From positions 62,001 through 126,000 of the forward strand of contig NZ_JADCKF010000002.1 of assembly GCF_014982855.1 (NCBI RefSeq): a stretch of DNA of 64,000 nt. The letters run 5' to 3'. Of the stretch, positions 32,756 to 41,361 are shown one piece after another. This DNA is from Pseudoflavonifractor gallinarum. GTDB taxonomy: Bacteria; Bacillota; Clostridia; Oscillospirales; Oscillospiraceae. Both the position numbers and the translations under genes were made by a program. Position 1 is the stretch's first letter; every line of letters begins with the position of its first letter. Below the pieces are notes generated by a model. It was not told the DNA's origin, searched no databases, and saw only the letters and a program-made list of their open reading frames with translations.

Positions 32756-33430
32756 ATGCGCCATCTGGAAGAGACCCTTGGATATACCTTTCACGACCGT
32801 TCCCTCTTAGAGAACGCGCTCACCCACAGCTCCTATGCCAATGAGAACCGGTTCAAGGGCTGCCAGAGCAATGAGCGTCTGGAGTTCCTGGGGGACTCGG
32901 TGCTGGGCATGGTGACCGCCGACTATCTGTTCCGCACCCACCCCGACCTGCCGGAGGGGGACCTGACCCGCACCCGGGCCGCCCTGGTGTGCGAGGAGAG
33001 CCTGGTGGAAGTGGCCAAGGCCTGGGGACTGGGGGAATACCTCCGCCTGGGCAAGGGAGAGAACGCCGGCGGAGGCCGCCGCCGTCCCTCCATCCAGGCC
33101 GACGCGGTGGAGGCCGTGCTGGCCGCGGTCTACCTGGACGGCGGCATCGGCTCGGCCCGCAAGATCATCCAGAAATACATTCTGGACCGGGAGAGCGAGA
33201 AGGCCCGCAACCGGGACTACAAGACCGCCCTGCAGGAGCTGGTGCAGCGGGAGAGCGGCCAGGTCCTGCAGTACCGCCTGACCGGCTCCAGCGGGCCCGA
33301 CCACGCCAAGATCTTCACGGTGGAGGTGGACCTGAACGGCGCCACCATCGGCCAGGGCGAGGGCCACAGCAAAAAAGAGGCGGAGCAGAACGCCGCCCGG
33401 GCCGCCATCGGCCATCTGGAGCATCCATAA
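32756..33430 (+). CDS. rnc: Ribonuclease III
   Basis: 224 aa endonuclease for double-stranded RNA (rRNA processing). The catalytic signature NERLEFLGDSVLGMV lies at about 38-52, with a second acidic site in IQADAVEAVLAAVYLDGG. A C-terminal dsRNA-binding domain (about 155-222) ends in KKEAEQNAARAAIGHL. GAGGAGGAACC precedes the ATG. The rnc-smc-ftsY order is the classic Firmicutes arrangement, here split by a terminator and new promoter before smc. Confidence 0.96.
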   Translation: MRHLEETLGYTFHDRSLLENALTHSSYANENRFKGCQSNERLEFLGDSVLGMVTADYLFRTHPDLPEGDLTRTRAALVCEESLVEVAKAWGLGEYLRLGKGENAGGGRRRPSIQADAVEAVLAAVYLDGGIGSARKIIQKYILDRESEKARNRDYKTALQELVQRESGQVLQYRLTGSSGPDHAKIFTVEVDLNGATIGQGEGHSKKEAEQNAARAAIGHLEHP

Positions 33431-33433
33431 ACC

Positions 33434-33471
33434 AAAACACGCCGCGGAGGGGCTGCCGCGGCGTGTTTTTT
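33434..33471 (+). terminator. Intrinsic terminator after rnc
   Basis: 14-bp stem AAAACACGCCGCGG / CCGCGGCGTGTTTT with an 8-nt loop and T-run. Confidence 0.93.
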
Positions 33472-33483
33472 GTGGGAAAGCGT

Positions 33484-33512
33484 TTGCAATGGCAGGGGGA
33501 AATTGATATAAT
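33484..33512 (+). promoter_or_regulatory. Sigma-A promoter of the smc-ftsY-rsfS operon
   Basis: TTGCAA at 33484, 17 bp, TATAAT at 33507 with an extended TGA before the -10. Confidence 0.88.
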
Positions 33513-33572
33513 ACTTTATTACCATGTGATTTTGTGCCCTGAGGGGCGGTCGACGACTGAGAGGTGTCCGGT

Positions 33573-36500
33573 TTGTACTTAAAAGCGCTCGAGATCCAGG
33601 GGTTCAAGTCCTTTCCGGACAAGACCGTGCTGACCTTTGGGGAGGACATCACCGCCATCGTGGGCCCCAACGGCTCGGGCAAATCCAATCTGTCGGACGC
33701 CATCCGCTGGGTGATGGGGGAGCAGTCCACCCGGGCGCTCCGGGGCGGCAAGATGGAGGACGTGATCTTCGGCGGCACCGAGAAGCGCCGTCAGGTGGGC
33801 TTTGCCGAGGTCAGCCTGGTGCTGGATAACCAGGACCACGCCCTCTCCCTGCCGGAGGACGAGGTCATGGTGACCCGCCGCTACTACCGCTCCGGAGAGA
33901 GCGAGTACTACATCAACCGCCGCACGGTCCGCCTCCGGGACGTGAACGAGCTCTTCATGGACACCGGACTGGGGCGGGAGGGCTACTCCATCATCGGCCA
34001 GGGCAAGATCGACGAGATCCTCTCGGTCAAGAGCGCCGACCGCCGGGAGATCTTTGAGGAGGCCGCGGGCATCTCCCGCTTCCGCCACCGGAAGGAGGAG
34101 GCCGAGCGCCGTCTGGAGCGGACCGAGGAGAACCTGGTGCGCATCCGGGACAAGATCGACGAGCTGGAGCTCCAGGTGGGGCCCCTCCGCCAGCAGGCGG
34201 AGAAGGCCCGGCGCTTTTTGCTCCTGCGGGATGAGATGCGCGGGCTGGAGATCTCCCTCTGGCTGGAGCAGCTGGACCGGGTGCGTACCGCCGCCATCAA
34301 GACCAACGCCGCCTGCGAGCAGGCCCTCCGGCAGAAGGAGGAGGAGCAGCGGGAGCAGGAGCGGCTCTATGCCGAGGCCGAGGCCCTGGCCGGGGAGATG
34401 CGGACCCGGGAGGTGGAGGCCGAGGCGCGCCGGGCGGCCGTCATGCAGGGACAGAGCGAGGCCAACACCTTAGAGAGCGCCATCGCCGTCCTGCGCAGCG
34501 GCATCGCCCACAATCAGGAAAACGAGGGGCGCATCCGGCGGGAGCTGGAGCAGCAGACCGGGCGGGACGACGCCCTGTCCGCCCAGATCGCGGCCCGCCG
34601 GGCGCGTCTGACCGCCATTTTGCGCGACGGGGAAACCATTCGCGGGGAATTGGCGTCTAAAGAAAAAGAAGCCGGGGCGGCGGCCGGACAGGCGGGCGCT
34701 CTGGCGGCGGAGCTGGAGGCCCTGCGGCAGCAGGAGCGCTTGGACAGCGCCTCGGCCGCCGAGGCCCGTGCCCTCCTCTCCGCCCTGGCGGCTGCTGCCC
34801 AGGAGCTGCTGGACCGGGAATCCACCCTGCGCCGGGCTCTCGCCGAGGAGGAGGAGAGCCTGGGCAATCTGGAACAGGAGGCCGGGGAGAACGATACGGC
34901 CCTGAAGAGCGCCCGGTCCGACCGGGACGCCCTGGAAAACATCATCCAGGGCCATGTGCTGCGGGTGGAGGCCCGGGAGAAGAAGGCCGCCGCCGCCCGG
35001 GAGCGCGTGCGCGCGCTGGAGCTGGAGGACCACACCCTCCGCTCCCGCATCCACATGCTTACCGAGTTGGAGCGGTCCTATGAGGGCTACTCCAGAGCGG
35101 TCAAGCTGGTGATGGGGGAGGCCGAGCGGGGCCGCCTGAAGGGCGTGCGGGGCCCGGTGGCCAGCCTCATCCGGGTGCCGGCTCCCTATGCCGTGGCCAT
35201 CGAGACCGCCCTGGGCGGCGCCATGCAGCACCTGGTGGTGGAGCGGGAGGAGCACGGAAAGGCGGCCATCCAGTGGCTGAAACGCCGGGAGGGCGGCCGG
35301 GCCACCTTCCTGCCCATGGACACCATCCGTCCCGTCCCCTTCCGGGAGAGCGGGGTGGAGCAGTCCTCCGGCTTTGTGGGCATGGGGGACGCCCTGGTGG
35401 AGTGCGAGGCGGCCTATGGAAAGATCTGTGCCAACCTGCTGGGGCGCACGGTGATCGCGGAGGATCTGGACGCCGCCGTGGCCATCGCCGGCGCCTACGG
35501 CCACCGCTTTAAGATCGTCACCCTGGACGGACAGGTGCTCAATCCGGGCGGCTCCATGACGGGCGGCTCGGTGAGCCGTTCGGCGGGAATCCTGAGCCGT
35601 TCCAACGAGCTGCAGCAGCTCTCCGCCCAGGAGCAGGAACTTGCCGCCGCCCTGGAAGAGGCCAAGGCGCGGCAGTCCGAGACCGAGCGGGAGGCCACCG
35701 CCGGGCGCTATGAACTGGAGAGCGCCCGGGGGGAGCTGCGCCGGCACGAGGACCGCATCCTCCAGCTGGAGGAGCGGGCGGAGCGCCAGAAAGAACGCCT
35801 GGGCGAGCTGCACGCCCGCTTGGACGAGCGAAAGGAAGAACTGGCCCAGCTGCTCCGGCGGCAGGAACAGACCGAGGCGGACACCGCCCAGGCCCGCTCA
35901 CGCATCGAGACGCTGGAGGGCGCGGCCGAGGCCCTGCGCTCCGAGGCGGCCGGAAAAGAGGCGGGACAGGCCGCCGTCCGGCAGCGGGCGGAGGAGATCC
36001 GCACGGCGATGGACGCCCTCCACCGGCGCCTGGCCGGACTGGAGGCCGAGCGGGAGACCACCGAGGGCAGCCTCCGGGAGCTGGAGGCCCTGCGGAAGGA
36101 GCTGGCCGGAGACCGGGAGCAGCAGGCCGAGCGCCTGCGGGAATATGCCGGACAGAACGAGGCCATGGAGGCCGAGATCCGGGAAAAGGAGGCCGCCCTC
36201 CAGACCATCCGGGAGGAGAAGGAGGCCGCCGAGGCCGACATCCTCCGGCTCAACCAGGAGAAGCTGGAGCTGGAGGCCAGGCGCAACCGGGCCGACCGGG
36301 ACAGCCGGGAGAAAAATGCCCAGCTCCTTCAGCTGGAGCGCACGGCCGCGGGCCTGGAGCAGAAGAAACAGGCCCACGCTATGGAGGAAAAGGGGCTTTT
36401 GGACAAGCTCTGGGAGAGCTACGAGCTCACCCACCAGGCGGCCCTCCAGCAGCGGGTGCCCCTGGAGAGCACCGCCCAGGCCCAGCGCCGGGTGGCCGAG

Positions 36501-37142
36501 CTCAAGCGGGGCATCGCGGGGCTGGGGAACATCAATCTGGACGCCATCGAGGAATTCGAGCGGGTAAACGAGCGGTACACCTATCTGACCGAGCAGCGGG
36601 ACGACGTGGAAAAGGCCAAGGCGGATCTGGCCGGGATCATCGCGGGCATCACCGCCGAGATGAAGCGCCTCTTCGGAGAGCAGTTCGTCCTGCTCAACGA
36701 GGCCTTTCAGACCACCTTCCGGGAGCTCTTCGGCGGCGGTCAGGCGGCCCTGGAGCTGGAGGACGCGTCGGACATCCTCAACTGCGGAATCGAGATCCGG
36801 GTCCAGCCGCCGGGCAAGGCGCTGAAGGTGCTCTCCCTCCTCTCGGGCGGGGAGAAGGCCTTTGTGGCCATCGCCCTCTATTTTGCCATTTTGAAGGTCC
36901 GGCCCACCCCCTTCTGCGTCATGGACGAGATCGAGGCGGCGCTGGACGACGCCAATGTGACCCGCTTTGCCCGCTATCTGCGCAGCGTGTCCAACAAGAC
37001 CCAGTTTATCGTCATCACCCACCGCCGGGGCACCATGGAAGAGGCCGATGTGCTCTACGGCGTGACCATGCAGGAGCGGGGCGTGAGCCGGATGCTGACC
37101 ATCAACCTCAACGATGTGGAGCGGGAGCTGGGCATCGAGTAA
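33573..37142 (+). CDS. smc: Chromosome segregation ATPase SMC
   Basis: 1189 aa. The N-terminal half-ATPase has Walker A GPNGSGKSNLSDAIRWVMGEQS (about 30-50). Two long coiled coils (about 165-500 and 660-1020) flank a hinge at about 505-650 (GVRGPVASLIRVPAPYAVAIE). The C-terminal half has the signature LLSGGEKAF and Walker B FCVMDEIEAALDD. SMC with ScpAB compacts and separates chromosomes. A TTG start at 33573 (YLKALEIQGFKSF) fits the family and has GAGAGGTG 7 nt upstream; the GTG at 33564 would lie inside that ribosome site. Confidence 0.96.
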   Translation: MYLKALEIQGFKSFPDKTVLTFGEDITAIVGPNGSGKSNLSDAIRWVMGEQSTRALRGGKMEDVIFGGTEKRRQVGFAEVSLVLDNQDHALSLPEDEVMVTRRYYRSGESEYYINRRTVRLRDVNELFMDTGLGREGYSIIGQGKIDEILSVKSADRREIFEEAAGISRFRHRKEEAERRLERTEENLVRIRDKIDELELQVGPLRQQAEKARRFLLLRDEMRGLEISLWLEQLDRVRTAAIKTNAACEQALRQKEEEQREQERLYAEAEALAGEMRTREVEAEARRAAVMQGQSEANTLESAIAVLRSGIAHNQENEGRIRRELEQQTGRDDALSAQIAARRARLTAILRDGETIRGELASKEKEAGAAAGQAGALAAELEALRQQERLDSASAAEARALLSALAAAAQELLDRESTLRRALAEEEESLGNLEQEAGENDTALKSARSDRDALENIIQGHVLRVEAREKKAAAARERVRALELEDHTLRSRIHMLTELERSYEGYSRAVKLVMGEAERGRLKGVRGPVASLIRVPAPYAVAIETALGGAMQHLVVEREEHGKAAIQWLKRREGGRATFLPMDTIRPVPFRESGVEQSSGFVGMGDALVECEAAYGKICANLLGRTVIAEDLDAAVAIAGAYGHRFKIVTLDGQVLNPGGSMTGGSVSRSAGILSRSNELQQLSAQEQELAAALEEAKARQSETEREATAGRYELESARGELRRHEDRILQLEERAERQKERLGELHARLDERKEELAQLLRRQEQTEADTAQARSRIETLEGAAEALRSEAAGKEAGQAAVRQRAEEIRTAMDALHRRLAGLEAERETTEGSLRELEALRKELAGDREQQAERLREYAGQNEAMEAEIREKEAALQTIREEKEAAEADILRLNQEKLELEARRNRADRDSREKNAQLLQLERTAAGLEQKKQAHAMEEKGLLDKLWESYELTHQAALQQRVPLESTAQAQRRVAELKRGIAGLGNINLDAIEEFERVNERYTYLTEQRDDVEKAKADLAGIIAGITAEMKRLFGEQFVLLNEAFQTTFRELFGGGQAALELEDASDILNCGIEIRVQPPGKALKVLSLLSGGEKAFVAIALYFAILKVRPTPFCVMDEIEAALDDANVTRFARYLRSVSNKTQFIVITHRRGTMEEADVLYGVTMQERGVSRMLTINLNDVERELGIE

Positions 37143-37198
37143 ATTCCACAGGACCTACCGCGGAACGCAACCGATAAGAAAGAGAGAGGAAACAAGAG

Positions 37199-37462
37199 AT
37201 GGATTATAAGAAAGCCTGGAAATACTCCAACCGGCTGACCGTGCTGGCGGTCTTCATCGTCATGCTGGGCGGCTACTTTGCCACCCGCTCCCAGATCCTG
37301 TTCTGGGGACTGGTGGGACTGGCGGTGGTGCTGGCGGCAGCCGGCTTTGTGGTGCACTTCAAGTGGTGCCGCTGTCCCCACTGCGGGGACCGGCTGCGGG
37401 TGACCGACTGGCTGATGCGTATGCCCAAGATGTGCCCGAAATGCCACAAGGAACTGAATTAA
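37199..37462 (+). CDS. Small membrane protein with C-terminal zinc ribbon
   Basis: 87 aa. Two hydrophobic helices (about 12-30 and 34-52) are followed by a C4 zinc ribbon (CRCPHCGD ... CPKCHKE). Function unknown; nothing like it is part of the standard smc-ftsY operon. It sits 56 nt after smc and 18 nt before ftsY, with its own GAAAGAGAGAGG ribosome site, so it is co-expressed with the SRP receptor. Confidence 0.8.
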   Translation: MDYKKAWKYSNRLTVLAVFIVMLGGYFATRSQILFWGLVGLAVVLAAAGFVVHFKWCRCPHCGDRLRVTDWLMRMPKMCPKCHKELN

Positions 37463-37480
37463 CGAAAGGAACAGAAGGAT

Positions 37481-38389
37481 ATGGGCTTTTTTGATAAGAT
37501 CAAGGCGGGCCTGACCCGCACAAAGGAGAATATCTCCAACATCGGCCACTCCTTCGACCAGCTCTTTGCAGGGGAGCTGGACGATGACTTCTATGATGAG
37601 CTGGAGGAGACCCTCATCCTCTCCGACATGGGAGTGGAGACCGCCATGAAGGCGGTGGAGGAGCTGCGCCGCCGGGCCAAAGCGGAGAAGATCAAGAACG
37701 CCGAGGAGGGCCGGGAGTGCCTGCGCGCTATCCTCACGGAGTTTTTGGAGGTGGGGGACCTCTCCCTCAAGCTGGATACCAAGCCGTCGGTGGCCCTGTT
37801 CATCGGGGTAAACGGCGTGGGCAAGACCACCACCATCGGCAAGCTCTCGGCCCACCTGAAGGGAGAGGGCCGGCGGGTACTCATGGCCGCCGCCGACACC
37901 TTCCGGGCGGCCGCTGCCGACCAGCTGGAGATCTGGTCCCAGCGCTGCGGGGTGGACATCGTCCGCCAGCACGAGGGGGCCGACCCGGCGGCAGTGGTCT
38001 TTGACGCCCTCTCGGCGGCCAAGGCCAGAGGAACCGACGTGGTGCTGGTGGACACCGCCGGCCGGCTCCACAACAAGCAGAATCTGATGAACGAGCTCAA
38101 CAAGATCAGCCGCATTCTGGACCGGGAGCTGCCGGGCGCCGACCGGGAGACCCTGCTGGTGCTGGACGCCACCACCGGGCAGAACGGGCTCATCCAGGCC
38201 AAGCAGTTCAAGGAGGCCGCCGGGATCACCGGCATCGTCCTCACCAAGCTGGACGGCTCGGCCAAGGGCGGCATCGTCATCGCCATCGCCCAGGAGCTGG
38301 GCGTGCCCGTCAAGTTCATCGGCGTGGGCGAGGGCATCGACGACCTGATGCCCTTTGAGCCCGCCGAGTTTGTGAAGGCATTCGTATAA
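37481..38389 (+). CDS. ftsY: Signal recognition particle receptor FtsY
   Basis: 302 aa. N-terminal four-helix N domain (residues 1-90, lacking the acidic A domain of E. coli) and the G domain with GVNGVGKTTTIGKL, ADTFRAAAADQL, DTAGRLHNKQNLM and LTKLDGSAKGG. It docks SRP-ribosome complexes to the translocon by GTP-dependent pairing with Ffh. It is in the smc operon; ffh is outside the window. Confidence 0.97.
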   Translation: MGFFDKIKAGLTRTKENISNIGHSFDQLFAGELDDDFYDELEETLILSDMGVETAMKAVEELRRRAKAEKIKNAEEGRECLRAILTEFLEVGDLSLKLDTKPSVALFIGVNGVGKTTTIGKLSAHLKGEGRRVLMAAADTFRAAAADQLEIWSQRCGVDIVRQHEGADPAAVVFDALSAAKARGTDVVLVDTAGRLHNKQNLMNELNKISRILDRELPGADRETLLVLDATTGQNGLIQAKQFKEAAGITGIVLTKLDGSAKGGIVIAIAQELGVPVKFIGVGEGIDDLMPFEPAEFVKAFV

Positions 38390-38448
38390 AAGGGACCATT
38401 CGGAACAAACGGCCGCCCCGGCGGCCCACAGTCAGGAGGTTTTATACC

Positions 38449-39168
38449 ATGGAAAGAATCGACGGCCGCCGCCCGGACCAGCTCCGGCCGGTGGAGATTA
38501 TTCCCGGCATCAACCGGTTTGCGGAGGGCTCCTGCCTGATCCGCTGCGGCAACACCCATGTGCTGTGCACCGCCAGTGTGGAGGACCGCACCCCGCCCCA
38601 CGTCCCCGAGGGGGAGGGCTGGGTGACCGCGGAGTACTCCATGCTCCCCCGGGCCAACCGGGAGCGCTCCAAGCGGGACATCGCCAAGCTCAAGCTCTCT
38701 CCCCGCTCGGCGGAGATCCAGCGGCTCATCGGCCGGGCACTCCGGGCCGTGGTGGACCGCAAGGCCCTGGGCGAGCGCTCCATCACCGTGGACTGCGATG
38801 TGCTCCAGGGAGACGGCGGCACCCGTACCGCCTCGGTCACCGGCGGATTTGTGGCCCTGGCCCTGGCCTGCCGGAAGCTGATGGAGGAGGGCGTGCTGGA
38901 GCAGATGCCCCTGCGGGGCTATGTGGCGGCGGTCTCGGCCGGAATCGTGGGGGACACCCCCCTGCTGGACCTGTGCTATGAGGAGGACTCCTCCGCCCAG
39001 GTGGACCTGAACTGCGTCATGGACGGCAGCGGCCGCCTCATCGAGATCCAGGGCACCGGCGAGGGCCGCCCCTTCACCATCGAGGAGCAGCGCGCCCTGG
39101 TGGACCTGTGCGGCAAGGGCATTCAGGAGCTCCAGAAGCTCCAGGCCGACATCGTGGGGGTGCTGTGA
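38449..39168 (+). CDS. rph: Ribonuclease PH
   Basis: 239-aa phosphorolytic 3' exonuclease that trims tRNA precursors. Recognised by the start RIDGRRPDQLRPVEI, the GSCLIRCGNTHVLCTAS strand, the RSAEIQRLIGRALRAVVD motif and QGDGGTRTASVTGGFVALA. Complete length. AGTCAGGAGG precedes the ATG. It is followed after 1 nt by the ITPase gene, a coupling seen in many bacteria. Confidence 0.97.
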   Translation: MERIDGRRPDQLRPVEIIPGINRFAEGSCLIRCGNTHVLCTASVEDRTPPHVPEGEGWVTAEYSMLPRANRERSKRDIAKLKLSPRSAEIQRLIGRALRAVVDRKALGERSITVDCDVLQGDGGTRTASVTGGFVALALACRKLMEEGVLEQMPLRGYVAAVSAGIVGDTPLLDLCYEEDSSAQVDLNCVMDGSGRLIEIQGTGEGRPFTIEEQRALVDLCGKGIQELQKLQADIVGVL

Positions 39169-39169
39169 G

Positions 39170-39760
39170 ATGAAAATGGTATTAGCCAGCAAGAACCCCA
39201 AAAAGCTCCTGGAATTGCAGGCCATCCTCTCCGCCCAGGGGATCGAGGTGGTGCTGGAGTCCCAGGTGGGCATCGACGTGGACGTGGAGGAGACCGGCAC
39301 TACCTTTGAGGAGAACGCCTTCCTCAAAGCCCATGCGGTGATGGAGGCCGGCGGTCTCCCCGCCGTGGCCGACGACTCGGGCCTGTGCGTGGACGCCCTG
39401 AACGGCGCTCCCGGGGTCTACTCCGCCCGGTACGGCGGGCCGGGGCTGGACGACGTGGGCCGCTACCGGCTCCTGCTGGAGAACATGCGGGGCCAGCTGG
39501 ACCGGCGGTGCCGGTTCGTCTCGGCCATCTGCTGCTGCTTCCCCAACGGGGACCGGGTGGAGGCCCGGGGCGAGTGCCCGGGCACCCTGGCCTATGCCCC
39601 CAAGGGGAGCGACGGCTTCGGCTATGACCCCATTTTCTTCCTGCCCGAGCGGAAAAAGACCTTTGCTGAGCTGACGGCGGAGGAGAAGAACGCCATCTCC
39701 CACCGGGGCAGGGCGCTGGAGGCCTTTGGCGAGAAGCTCAAGGCCTACCTGGAAGGCTGA
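39170..39760 (+). CDS. rdgB: XTP/dITP pyrophosphatase (RdgB/HAM1)
   Basis: 196 aa. Removes non-canonical purine nucleoside triphosphates. The Ham1 motifs LASKNPKKLLEL (start), TTFEENAFLKAHAV, DDSGLCVDALNGAPGVYSARY and GFGYDPIFFLPE are intact, and the C-terminal SHRGRALEAF is present. It is coupled to rph; start ATG at 39170 overlaps the ribosome-site reach of the rph end. Confidence 0.96.
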   Translation: MKMVLASKNPKKLLELQAILSAQGIEVVLESQVGIDVDVEETGTTFEENAFLKAHAVMEAGGLPAVADDSGLCVDALNGAPGVYSARYGGPGLDDVGRYRLLLENMRGQLDRRCRFVSAICCCFPNGDRVEARGECPGTLAYAPKGSDGFGYDPIFFLPERKKTFAELTAEEKNAISHRGRALEAFGEKLKAYLEG

Positions 39761-39791
39761 ACCACAAATCAAATACAAAGGAGATAGAACA

Positions 39792-40115
39792 TTGGATCTG
39801 ACAAGCAAGCAGCGGGCCCAGCTTCGGGGCCTGGCCAACAGCATCGACACCATCGTACAGGTGGGCAAGGACGGCATCGGGGAGAACCTGCTCAAGCAGG
39901 TCAACGACGCCCTGGAGGCCCGGGAGCTCATCAAGGGCCGGGTGCTGGAGAACTCCATGCTCTCCCCCCGGGAGGCCGCCGAGGAGCTGGCCGTCAAGGC
40001 CCGGGCCGAGGTGGTGCAGGTCATCGGTACCAAATTTGTCCTCTACCGGAAGAGCCACCGCAAGGATCTGAAAAACCCCATCGTGCTGGTGAAGGACACC
40101 AAAAAGCGGGGATAA
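39792..40115 (+). CDS. CRM-domain RNA-binding protein (YhbY family)
   Basis: 107 aa, a single CRM/YhbY domain: LTSKQRAQLRGLANSIDTIVQVGK, then GENLLKQVNDALEARELIKGRVLE and the GTKFVLYRKSH end. The family binds pre-50S ribosomal particles. The TTG at 39792 is the likely start (LDLTSKQR) with AAAGGAGATAG upstream; the longer frame overlaps rdgB. Operon position before nadD is the classical yhbY/yqeI-nadD-yqeK-rsfS cluster. Confidence 0.9.
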   Translation: MDLTSKQRAQLRGLANSIDTIVQVGKDGIGENLLKQVNDALEARELIKGRVLENSMLSPREAAEELAVKARAEVVQVIGTKFVLYRKSHRKDLKNPIVLVKDTKKRG

Positions 40116-40153
40116 ACAATTAGGCCGGAATCCCGGCGCGGAAAGGGTGCGGT

Positions 40154-41356
40154 ATGATGAAAATCGGTATTTACGGAGGAACCTTCAATCCGCCACATCT
40201 GGGCCATATGGCAGCGGCCCGCTTCGCCATGGACGCCCTGGGCCTGGACAAGCTGCTCTTTGTCCCGGCGGCCCTCCCGCCCCATAAGACGCTGCCGGAG
40301 GGGACACCCCCTGCGGCGGAACGCCTTGCCATGACCGAATTGATGGCGGACAATCTCCTGCGCCCCGGACAGGTGGAGGTGGACGACCTGGAGCTCCACC
40401 GGACGGGGAAGAGCTACTCCTCCGACACCATCCGGGCGCTCCACGAGCGCTATCCGGAGGATGAGCTGTGGTTCCTCATGGGGACCGATATGTTCCTCAC
40501 CCTCCAAAACTGGCACGAGCCGGAGGTCATCCTGCGCTACGCGGGGGTGGCGGCCTTTGCCCGCACCCAGTCTGACTGCGGGGAGATGCTGGAGATCCAG
40601 AGCAAGTATCTCCACGACACCTACGGCGCGCGGGTGTGCACCGTGCAGCTGCCCGAGATCGTGGAGGTCTCCTCCACCGAGCTGCGGGGCATGCTGGCCC
40701 GGGGGGAGGGGGGGACCTATCTGTGTCCCGCCGTGTACGGCTATATCCTGATGCACGGGCTGTACGGCACCCACGCGGATCTGACCAGGCTCACCGACGA
40801 GCAGCTGCGGGCCTGCTCCTATTCCATGGTACGGGCCAAGCGGATCCGGCACATCCGCGGGACGGAGGAGGAGGCGGTGCGCCTGGCCCTCCACTGGGGC
40901 GCGGATGCGGAGCTGGCCCGCAAAGCGGGCATCCTCCATGACTGCACGAAATATTTGGAGTTGGACGAGCAGTTGCATTTATGCGCGAAATATGGTATCG
41001 TTTTGGACGAATTGGAGCGGCGCGCGGTCAAGCTGCTTCACTCCAAGACCGGCGCGGCCATCGCCCGGGAGGTCTTCGGCATGCCGCAGGAGGTGTATGA
41101 CGCCATCTACTGGCACACCACCGGCAAGGGGAATATGACCCTGCTGGAGAAGATCCTCTATGTGGCCGACTATATGGAGCCAAACCGGGATTTTGAGGGA
41201 GTGGAGCGGCTAAGGGAGCTGGCTTACAGCGACCTGGACGCCGCGGTGCTCCTGGGGTGTGAAATGAGCATCCAGGATATGGAGGAGCGGGGACAGCCCG
41301 TCCACTTCCGTACCCAGGAGGCCTATGATTGGTTGCGGAACAGAAAGCGAGACTAG
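40154..41356 (+). CDS. nadD: NadD-YqeK fusion: nicotinate-nucleotide adenylyltransferase plus HD-domain hydrolase
   Basis: 400 aa. Residues 1-200 are NadD, which adenylates nicotinate mononucleotide in NAD synthesis: GIYGGTFNPPHLGH, WFLMGTDMF and the VSSTELR motif. Residues about 215-400 are a YqeK-type HD domain with RIRHIRGT, the HD pair in ILHDCTKY (near 262), LLHSKTG, YWHTTGKGNM and VADYMEPNRDF. YqeK enzymes hydrolyse diadenosine tetraphosphate. In most Firmicutes these are two adjacent genes; here one reading frame joins them without a stop. Start may be 40154 or the next ATG. Confidence 0.93.
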   Translation: MMKIGIYGGTFNPPHLGHMAAARFAMDALGLDKLLFVPAALPPHKTLPEGTPPAAERLAMTELMADNLLRPGQVEVDDLELHRTGKSYSSDTIRALHERYPEDELWFLMGTDMFLTLQNWHEPEVILRYAGVAAFARTQSDCGEMLEIQSKYLHDTYGARVCTVQLPEIVEVSSTELRGMLARGEGGTYLCPAVYGYILMHGLYGTHADLTRLTDEQLRACSYSMVRAKRIRHIRGTEEEAVRLALHWGADAELARKAGILHDCTKYLELDEQLHLCAKYGIVLDELERRAVKLLHSKTGAAIAREVFGMPQEVYDAIYWHTTGKGNMTLLEKILYVADYMEPNRDFEGVERLRELAYSDLDAAVLLGCEMSIQDMEERGQPVHFRTQEAYDWLRNRKRD

Positions 41357-41361
41357 ACGGA

